Shown here: piece by piece, positions 12,497 through 23,100 of the stretch | How the letters are laid out: every line of letters starts with the position of its first letter | Numbering within the stretch: the first letter of the stretch is position 1 | NCBI RefSeq assembly: GCF_001704415.2 | Contig: NW_017189729.1 | Span: 62,001-126,000 of the forward strand | Direction of reading: 5' to 3' | DNA length: 64,000 nt | Source: Capra hircus | Lineage: Eukaryota; Chordata; Mammalia; Artiodactyla; Bovidae | The notes under the pieces: generated by a model | Seen by the model: only the letters and a program-made list of their open reading frames with translations | Databases searched by the model: none | What the model was told of the DNA's origin: nothing | Program-made: the position numbers and the translations under genes

Positions 12497-13850
12497 AATG
12501 AAGTTTAAGAAAGGTCAGGGTCCAGGATCTAGAGGTACCCTCAGCAGAGACTGCATTGGCAGAGAGATTTAGAGAGAGATAAAGAAAGAATGTTGCAGAT
12601 AAGAAAATAGAGGAGAGAAAGAGGCTGATATTCCTTGGTTTACACAGAAAGCCAATAAAGGCCCAAGACAAGGGACTGGCTCTGTTCACGTAGGCCGCAG
12701 GTGCCCTCCCAGTCTTCCGAGGGAGTAAAGATGCAGAGTGCCTTCCCATTCAGGTCTTAGAAGCCCAGGCAGGAAAGTGAATGCAGAGAGCCTCTATGCT
12801 CCAAGGGATCAGCCTGAAAAAGAGTAAGAGAGAGAAAGAAAGAAAGAGAGAAAGAAAGAAAGACACGGGGGAACCAGGCTTTTGTAAAACTGGTCCTGGT
12901 CCATCACTTTATTTTTCAGGAAAGCTTTTATATCTTGACTTGTACATGGAGGGAAATGAAAGATGCAAAGTCATACAGAGTCAGCCCAAACATTACATCT
13001 GTTTTGTCTTTATCAAAACCAGGATTTTTTCTGCATACCTTTCCCATAAACAATGTTGTGTACATTATCTTCTGGACTTGGAGGCCTGTGAACATTTTAT
13101 GACCCTCTTTTGATAAAGGCTGCTCAACCAGAAAACTTATTTCCCTTGAAGTTTTTTTTTCTTTATATATCTAATCTATGTCAGCCTCAGAAAGTATTAA
13201 ACAGAGTTACATTTCTCACGGAGCAAAGGTGCAGTGAGTTACAACAAAGAAAGAACCAATTAGCTCAAAGGTCTGATGCGGTTAATTCTAAGGCTACACT
13301 TGTTTTTCTTACATTCCAACTATGTTAACTAATGTACTCCCAGGTGCACAGTGGATAACAGATATGGGAACTTAGCAGCAAGCATTGGCTCAACAATGAA
13401 ATCGTACACCAGCACTATTCTAATAGCTTTTAACTCTTTGAAAGGCTCTATATTTTTAGAATGTTTTAGGCTTCCTGGTGCCTCTCACAGTTGGGAGGCT
13501 GTGAATAATCACATGCATAGCTGCAAGAGTCTGGATAAACCTGTCAGACAAGCTAGAATGCTAACAGGGGTGTTTGAATTGAAATACTCCTTTCATGCCC
13601 AAGAGACTTATTAGCTAGAGCCCTAAGTTGATTTTCTCCAGAGAAAGGTGGTCAGGGATAGCCCCCTGTTAATGTCAGAAGAGTTGGTGAAAGGCATAAA
13701 ATAGTAAGACAGACAGATTCTGGTTTTGGAGTAGATGCTCCAGCAGGTCCAGGGGGCTCCCTTGAGGCCTGATCTCGCCTTTGCCCGTCAGGCCTCTTCC
13801 ACATGACCTTGTCATGGGTGGGATCTCCTGTGCTGGCTCCAAGCAAATAA
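12497..13850 (-). mobile_element. Probable antisense solo LTR, betaretrovirus-like (ERV class II)
   Basis: On the minus strand this 1.35-kb region has retroviral LTR architecture. It has a long U3 (13850 down to about 12934), a TATA box (atataaaa, plus-strand 12926-12933), and a polyadenylation signal only about 12 bp further on (aataaa, plus-strand 12908-12913). A pyrimidine-rich R/U5 follows, with ccccgtgtctttctttcttt at 12850-12880. A poly(A) signal this close to the TATA box fits the short-R arrangement of betaretroviruses. No primer-binding site or gag/pol sequence flanks it, so it appears solitary. Candidate termini are TG/CA-like (tgaag at 12498; tgcttgg on the minus strand at about 13845) but no convincing 6-bp TSD was found, so boundaries are uncertain. 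Confidence 0.6.
12820..12866. repeat. GA-rich simple repeat (GAAA)n within LTR
   Basis: Interrupted GAGA/GAAA tract on the plus strand, which is the CT-rich R/U5 segment of the antisense LTR. Confidence 0.85.
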
Positions 13851-14056
13851 ATACTGTTGTAAACCTTTATTTTTTTTTTAACTTGGATGCATGCTTAACT
13901 TAAACTATTTTGACACTATTTATTTCTGTTTTTGAAATATATATTTATATAAATACATATCAGGAATTTTTACATAGTTATAAATTTAAACTTAGGAGTT
14001 TTCAGTTTACATAATGTTAACTACTATCTCAGTTTTCACAGTTTACATACAATTAA

Positions 14057-14169
14057 ATGGCAATCCACTCCAGTGTTCTTGCCTGGAGAATCCCATGGAC
14101 AGAGAAGCCTAGTAGGTTACAGTCCACGGGGTCGCAAAGAGTTGGATACGACCGAGTGACTTCACCTTA
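14057..14169 (+). mobile_element. Bov-tA/BOV-A SINE fragment with TSD
   Basis: The 3' half of a Bov-tA-type SINE (ggcaatccactccagtgttc ... gagttggatacgaccgagtg) without the tRNA head. It is flanked by a perfect 10-bp repeat atacaattaa at 14047-14056 and 14170-14179, which I read as the TSD. The 5' truncation therefore happened at insertion. Confidence 0.88.
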
Positions 14170-14179
14170 ATACAATTAA

Positions 14180-14868
14180 CTACTATCTCATTGGGTTATA
14201 CTTCCCCTTGGTGATATCTTTTTAAATTAGAAATGTTCCAGGTTTTTAAGCATAGTCACTGACAATTATTATATTGCTTGTACCTCTTAATAAACCGTTT
14301 CTTTTTCATGAAAATTTGAGCTATAAAAATTATTTAAATGGTACACACAAGTTCTTATAGGTTATACATATCTCTAGGTACTTTATTTGAGCATTTTTAT
14401 ATAGTATTATAGAGTAGACATGTTGAGATAGTTTCTAGGGTCTTGCAGCCCTGACCTCCAATTGGTCTGATTTTCAAACCAGAATTGGCACATCCAGCAA
14501 ATATCATTGTAACTCTAGGGGAGGGTTGCATTAGACATAGATTAATGGTAACAAAACACCTCAAATTTCTGACATTAGGGCAAAGAGTAGCTATTCCCAG
14601 GAAGGCAGGGACCCAAGACAAGTTGAAGCAGCTCCTTCCACAGCCCTTCCATCCTCAAGTGCAGGATTTTCTCATATAGACCATTCCACCAAATAAGAAA
14701 CTGACCTACTAGTCTATGAAATAGACTCTCAGATATCAGTCAACTTCAAAAAGCTACAGAAATAATTAAAAGATAACACTTCATATACCAGAATGACCTT
14801 GAAAACTGTTGGACTAGTCAACTTATTTTACTTTTTCTATTTCATTTCATAGATATCCTTGACACTTT
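14180..14868. other. No recognised feature
   Basis: Single-copy-looking sequence; open frames on both strands near 14397-14679 overlap one another and have no recognisable motif. Confidence 0.4.
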
Positions 14869-14883
14869 AAAAAATATATTTGG

Positions 14884-14990
14884 GTGTCAGCTTCAATAGC
14901 TCATCTACTAAAATTAGAACAAAACAGAGAAAACTACCATGGTCCCTGCACAAAGATAAAATGTGAATTTGTGGGTTGGTCAATATTTTT
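14884..14990 (+). pseudogene. U6 spliceosomal snRNA retropseudogene (5' part of U6/L1 chimera)
   Basis: The 107 bases align without gaps to the full length of vertebrate U6 snRNA as I recall it, with about 78 of 107 matches. Conserved blocks include tactaaaatt at about 14906, cagagaaa before the ACAGAGA-equivalent site, and ccctgcacaa. It ends in the U6 terminal run attttt. It carries mutations at the start (gtgtcag for gtgctcg) and in the 3' third, so it is not a functional gene. No U6-type upstream promoter (PSE/TATA) was recognised. The sequence continues at the next base into an L1 3' UTR, making it the 5' half of a chimeric retrotranscript. Confidence 0.85.
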
Positions 14991-15121
14991 GGTGATAGTT
15001 GCACAACAGTGTGACTGTACTAAATGCCACTGAATAGCAGTCATTTGTTACAATATAAATGTAGTAGTACAGTTGTTAAAATTGTAGACTTTATACCATG
15101 TATATTTTATCAGAGGAAGAG
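14991..15121 (+). mobile_element. L1 3' UTR end fused to the U6 copy
   Basis: Immediately after the U6 terminal T run the sequence reads ggtgatagttgcacaacagt and on to an L1 3' terminus (attttatcagaggaagag), characteristic of older eutherian L1 3' UTRs. A related but separate 3' UTR occurs at about 51110-51240. The U6+L1 unit is bracketed by an imperfect direct repeat, aaaatatatttgg (14871-14883) and aaaacataattgg (15122-15134), 11 of 13 identical. The left copy begins at a TT/AAAA site typical of L1 endonuclease, so U6 and L1 were inserted as one molecule. Confidence 0.82.
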
Positions 15122-15282
15122 AAAACATAATTGGTCAAGTGAGTGACCTCTTACAAATTAAAAACAGATTAACATGGATGTAAAAGAAGAAAAAAAAATT
15201 AACTTCTGGGATATTGCAAAATTTGTGGCTATTTTCTCCCATAGTTGCTCAAAGAAAGAATTTAAGTTCCATGTTATGTGTG

Positions 15283-17396
15283 TTGCTGTTTGTTGTTCAG
15301 CTGCTGAGTCACGTCCGGCACTTTATGACCCTATGGACTGCAGCACAACAGGCTTCCCTGTTCTTCACCACCTCCAGGGCTTGCTCAAACTCATGTCCAT
15401 TGAGTCGGTGATGCTATAAAAACATCTCATCCTCTACCGTTCCCCATCTCCTCCTGCCTTCAATCTTTCCCAGCATCACAGTCTTTTCTAAAGAGTCAGC
15501 TCTTTGCATTAAGTGGACAAAGTATTGGAGCTTCAGCTTCAACATCAGTCTTTTCAGTGAATATTCAGGACTGATTTCCTTTAGGATTGACTGGTTTTAT
15601 CTTGCACTCCAAGAGACTCTTGAGTCTTCTCCAACACCACAGTTTGAAAGCATCAATTCTTCGGGGATCAGCCTTCTATATCGTCCAATTCTGACATCCA
15701 TACATGACTACCAGAAAAATCATAGCTTTGACTAAATGAACTTTTGTCAGTAAAGCAATGTCTCTGCAGTTCAATATGCTGTTTAGGTTTGCTATAGCTT
15801 TTCTTCAAAGGAGCAAGTGTGTTTTAATTTCATGGCTGCAGTCACCATCTGCAGTGATTTTGGAGCCCAAGAAAATAAAGTGTGTCACTGATTGCTCTAT
15901 CTATTTGCCATGAAGTGATGGGACTGGATGTCATAATCTTAGTTTTATGAATGTTGAGTTTTAAGCCAGCTGTTTCAATCTCCTCCTTCACCTTCATCAA
16001 GAGGCTCTTTAGTTCCCCTTCGCTTTCTGCCATAAGGATGTTGTCATGCACAGCATCTGAGGTTTCTGATATTTCTCCTGGCAATCTTGAATCCAGCATG
16101 TGATTCATCCATTCCAGCATTTCTCATGATATACTCTGTGTAGGTTAAATAAGCAGGGTGACAATATACAGCCTTGACATACTTCTTTGCCAATTTTGAA
16201 CAAGTGCATTTTTCCATGTCCAGTTCTAACTGTTGCTTCTTGACCTGCATATAAATTACTTAGGAGGCAGGTAAGGTGGTCTGGCATTCCCATCTCTTGA
16301 AGAATTTTCCACAGTTTCTTGTGATCCAAACAGTCAAAGGCTTTAAGTAGTCAATGAAGAAGAAATAGATGTTTTTCTGGAATTCTCTTACTTTTTCTAT
16401 GATCCAATGGATGTTGGTAATTTGATTTCTAGTTCCTCTACCTTTTCTAAATTCAACTAGTACATATAGAAGTTCTCAGTTCACGTGCTGTTGAAGCCTC
16501 ACTTGGAGAATTTTCAGCATTGCTTTGCTGGCATGTGAAATAAGTGCAATTGTACAGTAGTATAAACTTTCTCTGGCATCGCTTTTCTTTGGGATTGGAA
16601 TGAAAACTGATCTTCCCAGTCCTGTGGCCACTGCTGAGTTTTGCTGGCATACTGAGTGCAACACTTTTACAACATCATTTTTCAGGATTTGAAATATCTC
16701 TACTGGAATTCCATCACCTCCACTAGCTTTGTTCATAGTGATGCTTCCTAAGACCCACTTGACTACATACTCCAAGATGTCTGGCTCTAGGTGAGTGATC
16801 ACACCATCACGGTTATCTGGGTCATTAAGACCTTTTTTGCACAGTTCTGTGGATTCTTGCCCTCTCTTCTTATCTTCTGCTTCTTTTAGGACCATACCGT
16901 TTCTGCCCTTTATTGTGCCCATCTTTGTATGAAATGCTCCCTTCATATCTCTAATTTCTTCCCATTCTATTGTTTTCCTTTATTTATTTGATTGATCACT
17001 GAGGAAGGCTTTCTTATCTCTCCTTGTTATTCTTTGGAACTCTACATTCAAATGGGTACATCTTTCCTCTTCTCCTTTGTCTTTCACCTCTTTTCTTTTC
17101 TCAGCTATTTGTAAGACCTCCTCAGACAACCATTTTGCCTCTTTGCATTTCTTTTTCTTGGGGATGGTTTTGATCACTGCCTCTTGTACAATGTTACAGA
17201 CTTCCATCTATTGTTATTTATGCATCACTCTTTCAGAACTAACCCCTTGAATCTATTTGTCACTTCCACTGTATATTCATTGAGGATTTGATTTAAGTCA
17301 GACCTGAATGGCCCAGTGGTTTTCCCTACTTTCTTCAAATTTGAGTCTGAATTTTGCAATATGGAGTTCATGATCTGAGCCACAGTCATGCATGTT
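15283..17396 (-). mobile_element. Antisense BovB LINE, 5'-truncated
   Basis: On the minus strand: BovB tail at 15283-15340, 3' UTR and RT C-terminus to about 15960, and the RT catalytic region (16020-16080) in which the YADD box is scrambled by indels. The GxCQGCILSPCLFN block follows at about 16140-16200, then the linker (16476-17207). The element stops at 17396, within the C-terminal part of the APE domain, so most of the endonuclease is missing. The frame is broken many times. Confidence 0.94.
16476..16946 (-). pseudogene. BovB ORF remnant, APE-RT linker and RT palm start
   Basis: A 156-residue open stretch of the BovB polyprotein lying between the endonuclease and the catalytic RT core. 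Recognisable blocks include LEPDILEYVVKWVLGSITMN and NKASGGDGIPVEIFQILK, which correspond to LExDILECEVKWALxSITxN and the NKASGGDGIPxELFQILK block in the other copies. It has lost its upstream endonuclease and is followed by frameshifts, so it encodes nothing functional. Confidence 0.85.
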
Positions 17397-18287
17397 AGGC
17401 AAAATTAACTTCTATTTTAAAACCTCCTTTACTCTAACAATGGTGCCAGCAAGAATATATACAATATAACATATAGCCATTTGAACATTAACTTTAATTT
17501 ACAGAAACATGCAGCCACACACAAGAGTCATATTCCTAGAAGAAAGCTAAAACAAATAGTGATCCATTAACTAAATTCAATTTTAGTTTACAAATCAATA
17601 ATAACAGTAATCAATCAAAGTGAAACATGCATTTAAATGATTTGGTACTGCACTGCAGCAGGTATCACCAATTAATAGAAAGGAGAGAGCATTAACAGAA
17701 TTAATAAGAGAGAAAGAGAAACCAACCTAGCCAAGTTCAAATTTATAACAAAAATCAAAAATTTATAACTTTCCCTTAAGATAGCTTCCATATTAAAAGG
17801 AGGACCATATTTACTAAATTTGGTCATTTCAATTTACTAAATGTATTTTTGAAGTGTGTATTTCAGGAACTCAGAATGTGTTTAGGAGAGATAGACTTAT
17901 CACTGAGGATATTAATATGAAAAAGTGATTAATGGTTGTTATGGAATTTCATTTTCTCTACATGGTTTGTTCTGCTCACTACAACTATAAGACTTTTCTT
18001 CCTGATGTATTTTGGAAAGCTAGTTTGCCTGTGTGAAAAACCAGCAACATGCTTAAGAGTTAGATAAAGTAAAATATTTTATGTCTAGAAGACAAATTCA
18101 AGAGGAAAATTTCCTATCCATTTTCCTTTAGAAATAGAAGAAATGGGAATTTAGCCTCAAACAAAAATGTATTTTTGTCTAACATTGAACTTAAATGCTA
18201 ACTCCTGTGTAGCAGCTAATGAAAACTCAAATGTATTTTGTGTTCATTAAAAGGTATCAAATTGCTGCTACAAGAATATTGTTGTTT
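17397..18287. other. No recognised feature
   Basis: About 0.9 kb of AT-rich, single-copy-looking sequence between a BovB and a Bov-tA SINE. Nothing recognised. Confidence 0.4.
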
Positions 18288-18490
18288 AGACACTAAGTCA
18301 TGTCTGACTCTTTTGTGGTACAGACTCATTTACTGTTGCTAACCAGCCTTCTCTGTCCTGGGGTTTCCTAGGCAAGAATACTGAAGTAGGTTGCCTTTTC
18401 CTAGTCTAGGGGATCTTCCTGACCCAGGGATTGAAACAGTGTCTCCCACATTAACAAGTAGATTCTTTATCACTGAGCCAGCAGAGAAAA
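18288..18490 (-). mobile_element. Bov-tA SINE, nearly full length, antisense
   Basis: On the minus strand the tRNA-like head lies at 18490-18440 (ctgagccagcag on the plus strand equals the variant head). The body has aggcaagaatactgaagtag and the tail ends in gacatgacttagtgtc. It sits directly upstream of a sense BovB, the LINE whose machinery this SINE family is thought to use through the shared 3' tail. Confidence 0.88.
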
Positions 18491-18499
18491 TGAACATTT

Positions 18500-20820
18500 A
18501 CATCTTGGGAACCAGTGAATTAAAATGGATGGGAATTGGGTGAATTTAATTCAGGTGACCATATCTACTGCTGTGGGCAAGAATCCCTTAGAAGAAATGG
18601 AGTAGCCCTCATAGTCAACAAAGAGTCTGAAATTTAGTACTTGGTTTCAATCTAAACATGATAGAATAATTTCAGTTCCTTTCCAAGGCAAACCATTCAA
18701 CATCACAGTAATCCAAGTCTTTGTCCCAACCACTACTGTCAAAGAAGCTGACACTGAATGGTTCTCTGAAGGCCTACAAGACCTTCTAGAATTAACACAA
18801 AAAAAGGATGTCCTTTACATCATATGGGACTGGATTGAAAAAGTAGGAAGTCAAGAGATATCTGGAAAACGGGCAAGTTTGGCCTTGGAGTACAAGATGA
18901 AGCAAGACAAAAGGTAACAGGGTTTTATCAAGAGAACACTAATCACAGGAAACATCCTCATCCAACAACACAAGAGACCACTCTACACATGGACATCAAC
19001 AGAAGGTCAGCACTGAAATCAGATTGACTATATTGTTTGCAGCCAAAGATAGAAAAGCTCTATATAGTCAGTTAGAAAAAGACCTGGAGTTGACTGTGCA
19101 AAGACCATGAGCTCCTTATTGTAAAATTCAGGCCTAAATTGAAAAAAGTAGGGAGAACCACTAGGCCATTCATGCATTGCCTAAACCAAATCCCTTATGA
19201 TTACATAGTGGAGGTGATGAATAGATTCAAGAGATTAGGTCTGGTAGACAGAGTGCCTGAAGAACTATGGACAGAAGTTTCTAACATTCTACAGAAGGCA
19301 GTGATGAAAATCATTCCAAAGAAAAATAAATGCAAGAAGGCAAAATGATTGTCTGAAGAGCCTTTACAAATAGCTGAGGAAAGAAGAGAAGTGAAAGACA
19401 AGGGAGAAATGGAAACATATACTCAACTGAATGCAGAGTTCCAGAAAATAGCAAGGAGAGATAAGAAGGCCTTCTTAAATGAACAATGCTAAGAAATAGA
19501 GGAAAATAATAGAGTGGGAAAGACTAGAGATCTCTTCAAGAAAATTGGAGATATCTTGGGAACACTTCATGCAAGCATGGGCATGACAAAGGACAAAACA
19601 GTAAGGATCTAACAGAAGCAGAAGAGATTAAGAAGAGGTGGCCAGAATACACAGAAGATCTATTAAAAAAAAAAGTCTCAATGACCTGGATAAACAAAAT
19701 TGTATGGTCAGTCACCTAGAGCTGGACACCCTGGAGTGTGAGGTAAAGTGGGCCTTAGGAGGTATTACCATGAACAAAACTAGTGGAGGTGATGGAAGCC
19801 CAGTAGTGCTATTTAAAAGCCTAAATGATGATGCTATTAACTGCTGTACTCAATATGTCAGCAAACTTAGAAAATTTAGCAGTGACCATAGGACTGGAAA
19901 AGGTCAGGTTTCATTCCAATCTCAAAGAAACACAATGTCAAAGAATGTTCAAACTACCATACAGTTGTGCTCATTTCACACATCAGCAAGGTTTTGCTCA
20001 AATTCCTTCAAGCCAGGCTTCAGTACTATGTGAACCAAGAATTTCCAGAGGTACAGGCTGGGTTTTCTAGAGACAGAGGAATCAGATCAAATTGCCAACA
20101 TTCATTTGATCATGTAGAATGTAAGGGAATTCCAGTAAAACCTGTACTTCTGTTTCAGTGACTACGCTAAAGCTTTTGACTGTGTGGATAACAAACTCTG
20201 GTAAATTATTAATGAGATGGGAATACCAGACCACCTTGCCTGTCTCCTGAGAAACCTGTATGTGGGTCAAGAAGCAACAGTTAGAACTAGACATGAAACA
20301 ATGGACTGGATCCACATTGGGAAAGGAGTATGACAAGGCTGTATATTGTCAGCCATATGTAACCCTGCTTATTTAACAGATTGCAGAGTACAATCTGTGA
20401 AATGCCAGTCTGGATGAATCACAAGCTGGAATCAAGATTACCTGGAGAAATGTCAACAACCTCAGATATGCAGATGATACAACTCTAATGGCAGAAATTA
20501 AAGAGGAACTAAAGAGACACTTGGTCAAAGTGAAAGAGGACAGTGAAAAAGCTGGCTTGAAACTCAACATTCAAAAAATTAAGATCACAGCATCCATTCC
20601 CACCATTTTGTGGCAAATAGAAGCAGAAAAACTGAAGTAGTGACAGATTTTATTTTCTTGGGCTCCAAATTCATTGTGAAAATTAACTGTAGCCATGAAA
20701 TTAAAAGACACTTGCTGCTTGGAAGGAAAGCTATGACAAACCTAGACAGCATATTAAAAAGCAGAGAAATCACTTTGGAGACACTCTGTATAGTCAAAGC
20801 TACATTCTTTCCAGTAGTCA
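18500..20820 (+). mobile_element. BovB LINE, 5' portion (interrupted by solo LTR)
   Basis: Starts at the APE N-terminus (segment equivalent to NSRLKWTGMGEFNSGD), and reads through the APE domain (18540-18910), linker (19139-19860) and RT. The catalytic box is intact at DNA level as YADDTTLMAE near 20466-20494. The QGCILS block at about 20334-20350 is followed by an inserted stretch and a stop replaces its first codon. The element reaches the GCESW region at 20820, where an LTR has been inserted. It resumes at 21600. Together the halves make about 2.7 kb, one of the most complete BovB copies here, but with many frameshifts. Confidence 0.94.
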
Positions 20821-21595
20821 TGGTAAGTAGGAAGATAGGCATGGACAATGAGAGGGGCCTAGCTGAAAAGGATGCAAACTGATCTCTAAACCCCACCTGA
20901 CACACCCTGCAGAGCTCACAGATAGACTACAAAAATAATCAGAGACTTTGCAACTTCTGCACATGCACCCTAGGCACACACTGGATACAAACTAACCACT
21001 GGGGCTTCCCCAACTCTGGCACATGCACCCTTGATGTATAGCTGTGTCCTCAAGTAACCTTATGCAGCTAGATTAAAGTTTTGTAAATATTCTATACATA
21101 CGTACATCTGAGTAAAACAGACTGAATTATGGGAAAGACCTGTGCAATCAAGCCTATTGCTATGTAACTGGCAACTGTCAATCAAAACTCTCAGTCCATG
21201 CCCATGTAGATGAATATGCAAAGGCCTTATTTTGCATGTGCCTAGATATGCTCCTTTTTCTGATTAGCCTTGAGTGCATGCCGATTTGCATTTTGCACAG
21301 GGAAGAAATAAGAGAATGAGATCGGGCATAGAAAAAGGGAGGCCAAGAAGGATTGTGACAACTCCTTCAGGGTCGGCCCACTCCCACATCTCGGGAATGT
21401 ACTATCTGCTGTCTGTTTAATAAAAGATCTGTCTGCTTGAGCTGTAACTGAGCTGTAAACCAGTTTGTTGTTTTAGATCCTTGCTAAGAGGAGACAGGAG
21501 CAGAGAAATCCTGCCTGCTTGAGCTGTAATTAGTCTGTTGTTCCAAATCTTAGTTACAATAAGATAAGAACTGAGTGAAATAAACCAACCTGACA
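20821..21595 (+). mobile_element. Solo LTR, gammaretrovirus-like (ERV class I), nested in BovB
   Basis: A 775-bp insert starting tggtaag and ending cctgaca (TG...CA). It has U3-like sequence, a degenerate TATA-like element (catagaaaaa near 21328), a polyadenylation signal aataaa at 21419-21424, and a 3' part with a partial duplication (ctgcttgagctgtaa at 21433 and 21515). The BovB ORF text is continuous across it. The flanking 4 bp are gtca (20817-20820) and gtgg (21596-21599), compatible with a decayed 4-bp TSD of the gammaretroviral type. No internal retroviral sequence is present, so it probably formed by LTR-LTR recombination. Family name not determined. Confidence 0.75.
21429..21555. repeat. 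82-bp offset partial duplication in LTR R/U5
   Basis: ctgcttgagctgtaa occurs at 21433 and 21515, each followed after a few bases by a gtttgttgtt/gtctgttgtt match. A smaller gagctgtaa repeat lies inside the first unit. This is consistent with a tandem duplication at the R/U5 boundary. Confidence 0.7.
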
Positions 21596-21599
21596 GTGG

Positions 21600-22016
21600 G
21601 ATACAGACGTGAAATTTGAACCATAAAGAAGGCTGAATACTGAATAATTGATTATTTCAAATTATGCTTCTGTAGAAGACTCCTGAGTGTCCGTTGGACT
21701 GCACAGAGATCAAACCAGTCAATCCTAAAGAAAATCAACCCTGAATGTTCACTGGAAGGACTGATGCTGAAGCTCCAATACGTTGGCCATCCCAATGCAA
21801 ACAGCCAACTCATTGGAAAAGACCCTGATGCTGAGAAAGATTGAAGATAAAAGGAGAAGGGGAAAGCAGAGGTTGAGATGGTTAGATAGCATCATCAACT
21901 CAATGGACATGAATTTGAGTAGACTCTGGGAGACAGTGGATGGCAGAGGAGCCTGGCATGTACATTCGATGGGGTTGCAGTCTGACACGACTTAGCAATT
22001 CAATAACAACAACAAT
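21600..22016 (+). mobile_element. BovB LINE, 3' portion (continues from 20820)
   Basis: Continues the BovB interrupted at 20820, beginning at the segment for CETW-like residues (gatacagacgtgaaatttga) and running through the 3' UTR to the tail ctgacacgacttagcaattc followed by aataacaacaacaa at about 22000-22016. Confidence 0.93.
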
Positions 22017-22574
22017 GAGAATATTAAACTTGATTGCAAATTACCTTCTGTAAAGGTAATTGGTTTCCAAAAGATAACTGCCACTCATGGCTTGTAAGTA
22101 GATGGTTTTCACTTGTATATGCCATAAGTGCCAGAGAATCAGGTGTGCAATAAATTCTCCAATCTTATACTTATACTATCTTATACTCCAATATAGTAGT
22201 CCTCAAACATTGCCATGCTCTGTTGCTCAGAGAGCTACTACAATGATTCTGTTATCTGTGTTTAACATTATAACATTTGCAGCCTAAATATTTCTGTACT
22301 ACTTAAATTAAACCCCTAAAATCTATCAAAGCATCTAGAAACAATGGTTGGTTAAAAAAAAAAAAACACTTTATGATAATTTGCATATTTATAAGAGTCA
22401 AGATATAACATATAACATCAAGAAAGACCTGAGAAAATTGCAAGGAGAGTGTTTCTCTCATGTGCCAAATTATGTCCCAAATCATGATTCTAAAAATACT
22501 GCAGGAGGAATCAGAAGGGATGCACCATAAAATTGGACTTTTCTATAGCTAGTTATATGCCCATATTACCCTCT
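22017..22574. other. No recognised feature
   Basis: Unique AT-rich DNA with a 12-A run near 22357. Nothing recognised. Confidence 0.4.
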
Positions 22575-22742
22575 TTCAGAATCTATATTCTTGTCTTAAA
22601 AATTAGGTTCATGGAAGCAGCCATGATGTCCTTCAATAGGTAAATGGATAAAATAAAATGTGGTACATCCAGGCAATGGAATATTATTTAGTGCTACAAA
22701 CAAATGAGTTAGCAAGTCATGAAAAAACACGAAGGAACTTTA
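22575..22742 (+). mobile_element. Old L1 3' region, left part of a split element
   Basis: Matches the end of ORF2 of an L1MA-type element (catggaagcagccatgatgt, caatggaatattatttagtg). Its continuation resumes at 28238, after a younger antisense L1. The last 17 bases (22726-22742) are the left TSD of that insertion. Confidence 0.82.
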
Positions 22743-23100
22743 TTTTTTACTTTTCTTAATGTTTATTTTTACTTTATTTTACTTTAAAATACTGTATTGG
22801 TTTTGCCATACATTTACATGAATCTGCCACGGGTGTACATGAGTTCCCAATCCTGAACTCCCCTCCCACCTCCCACCCAATATCATCTCTCTGGATCATC
22901 CCCACGCACCAGCCCCAAGCATCCTGTATCCTGTATCGAACATAGACTGGCACTTCGTTTCTTACTTGATAGTATACATGTTTCAATGTCTTTCTCCCAA
23001 ATCATCCCACCCTCTCCCTCTCCCTCTGAGTCCAAAAGTCCGTTCTATACATCTGTGTCTCTTTTGCTGTCTCGCATACAGGGTTATCATTACCATCTTT

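Noticed and set aside
12781..13614. Three consecutive plus-strand open frames resembling exons
   Set aside because: They fall inside the antisense LTR-like unit, run across its TATA and poly(A) signals in the wrong direction, and have no recognisable domain.
14884..14990. A functional U6 snRNA gene
   Set aside because: Too many substitutions including the 5' end and 3' third, no recognisable PSE/TATA promoter upstream, and the sequence is fused to an L1 with a common TSD.
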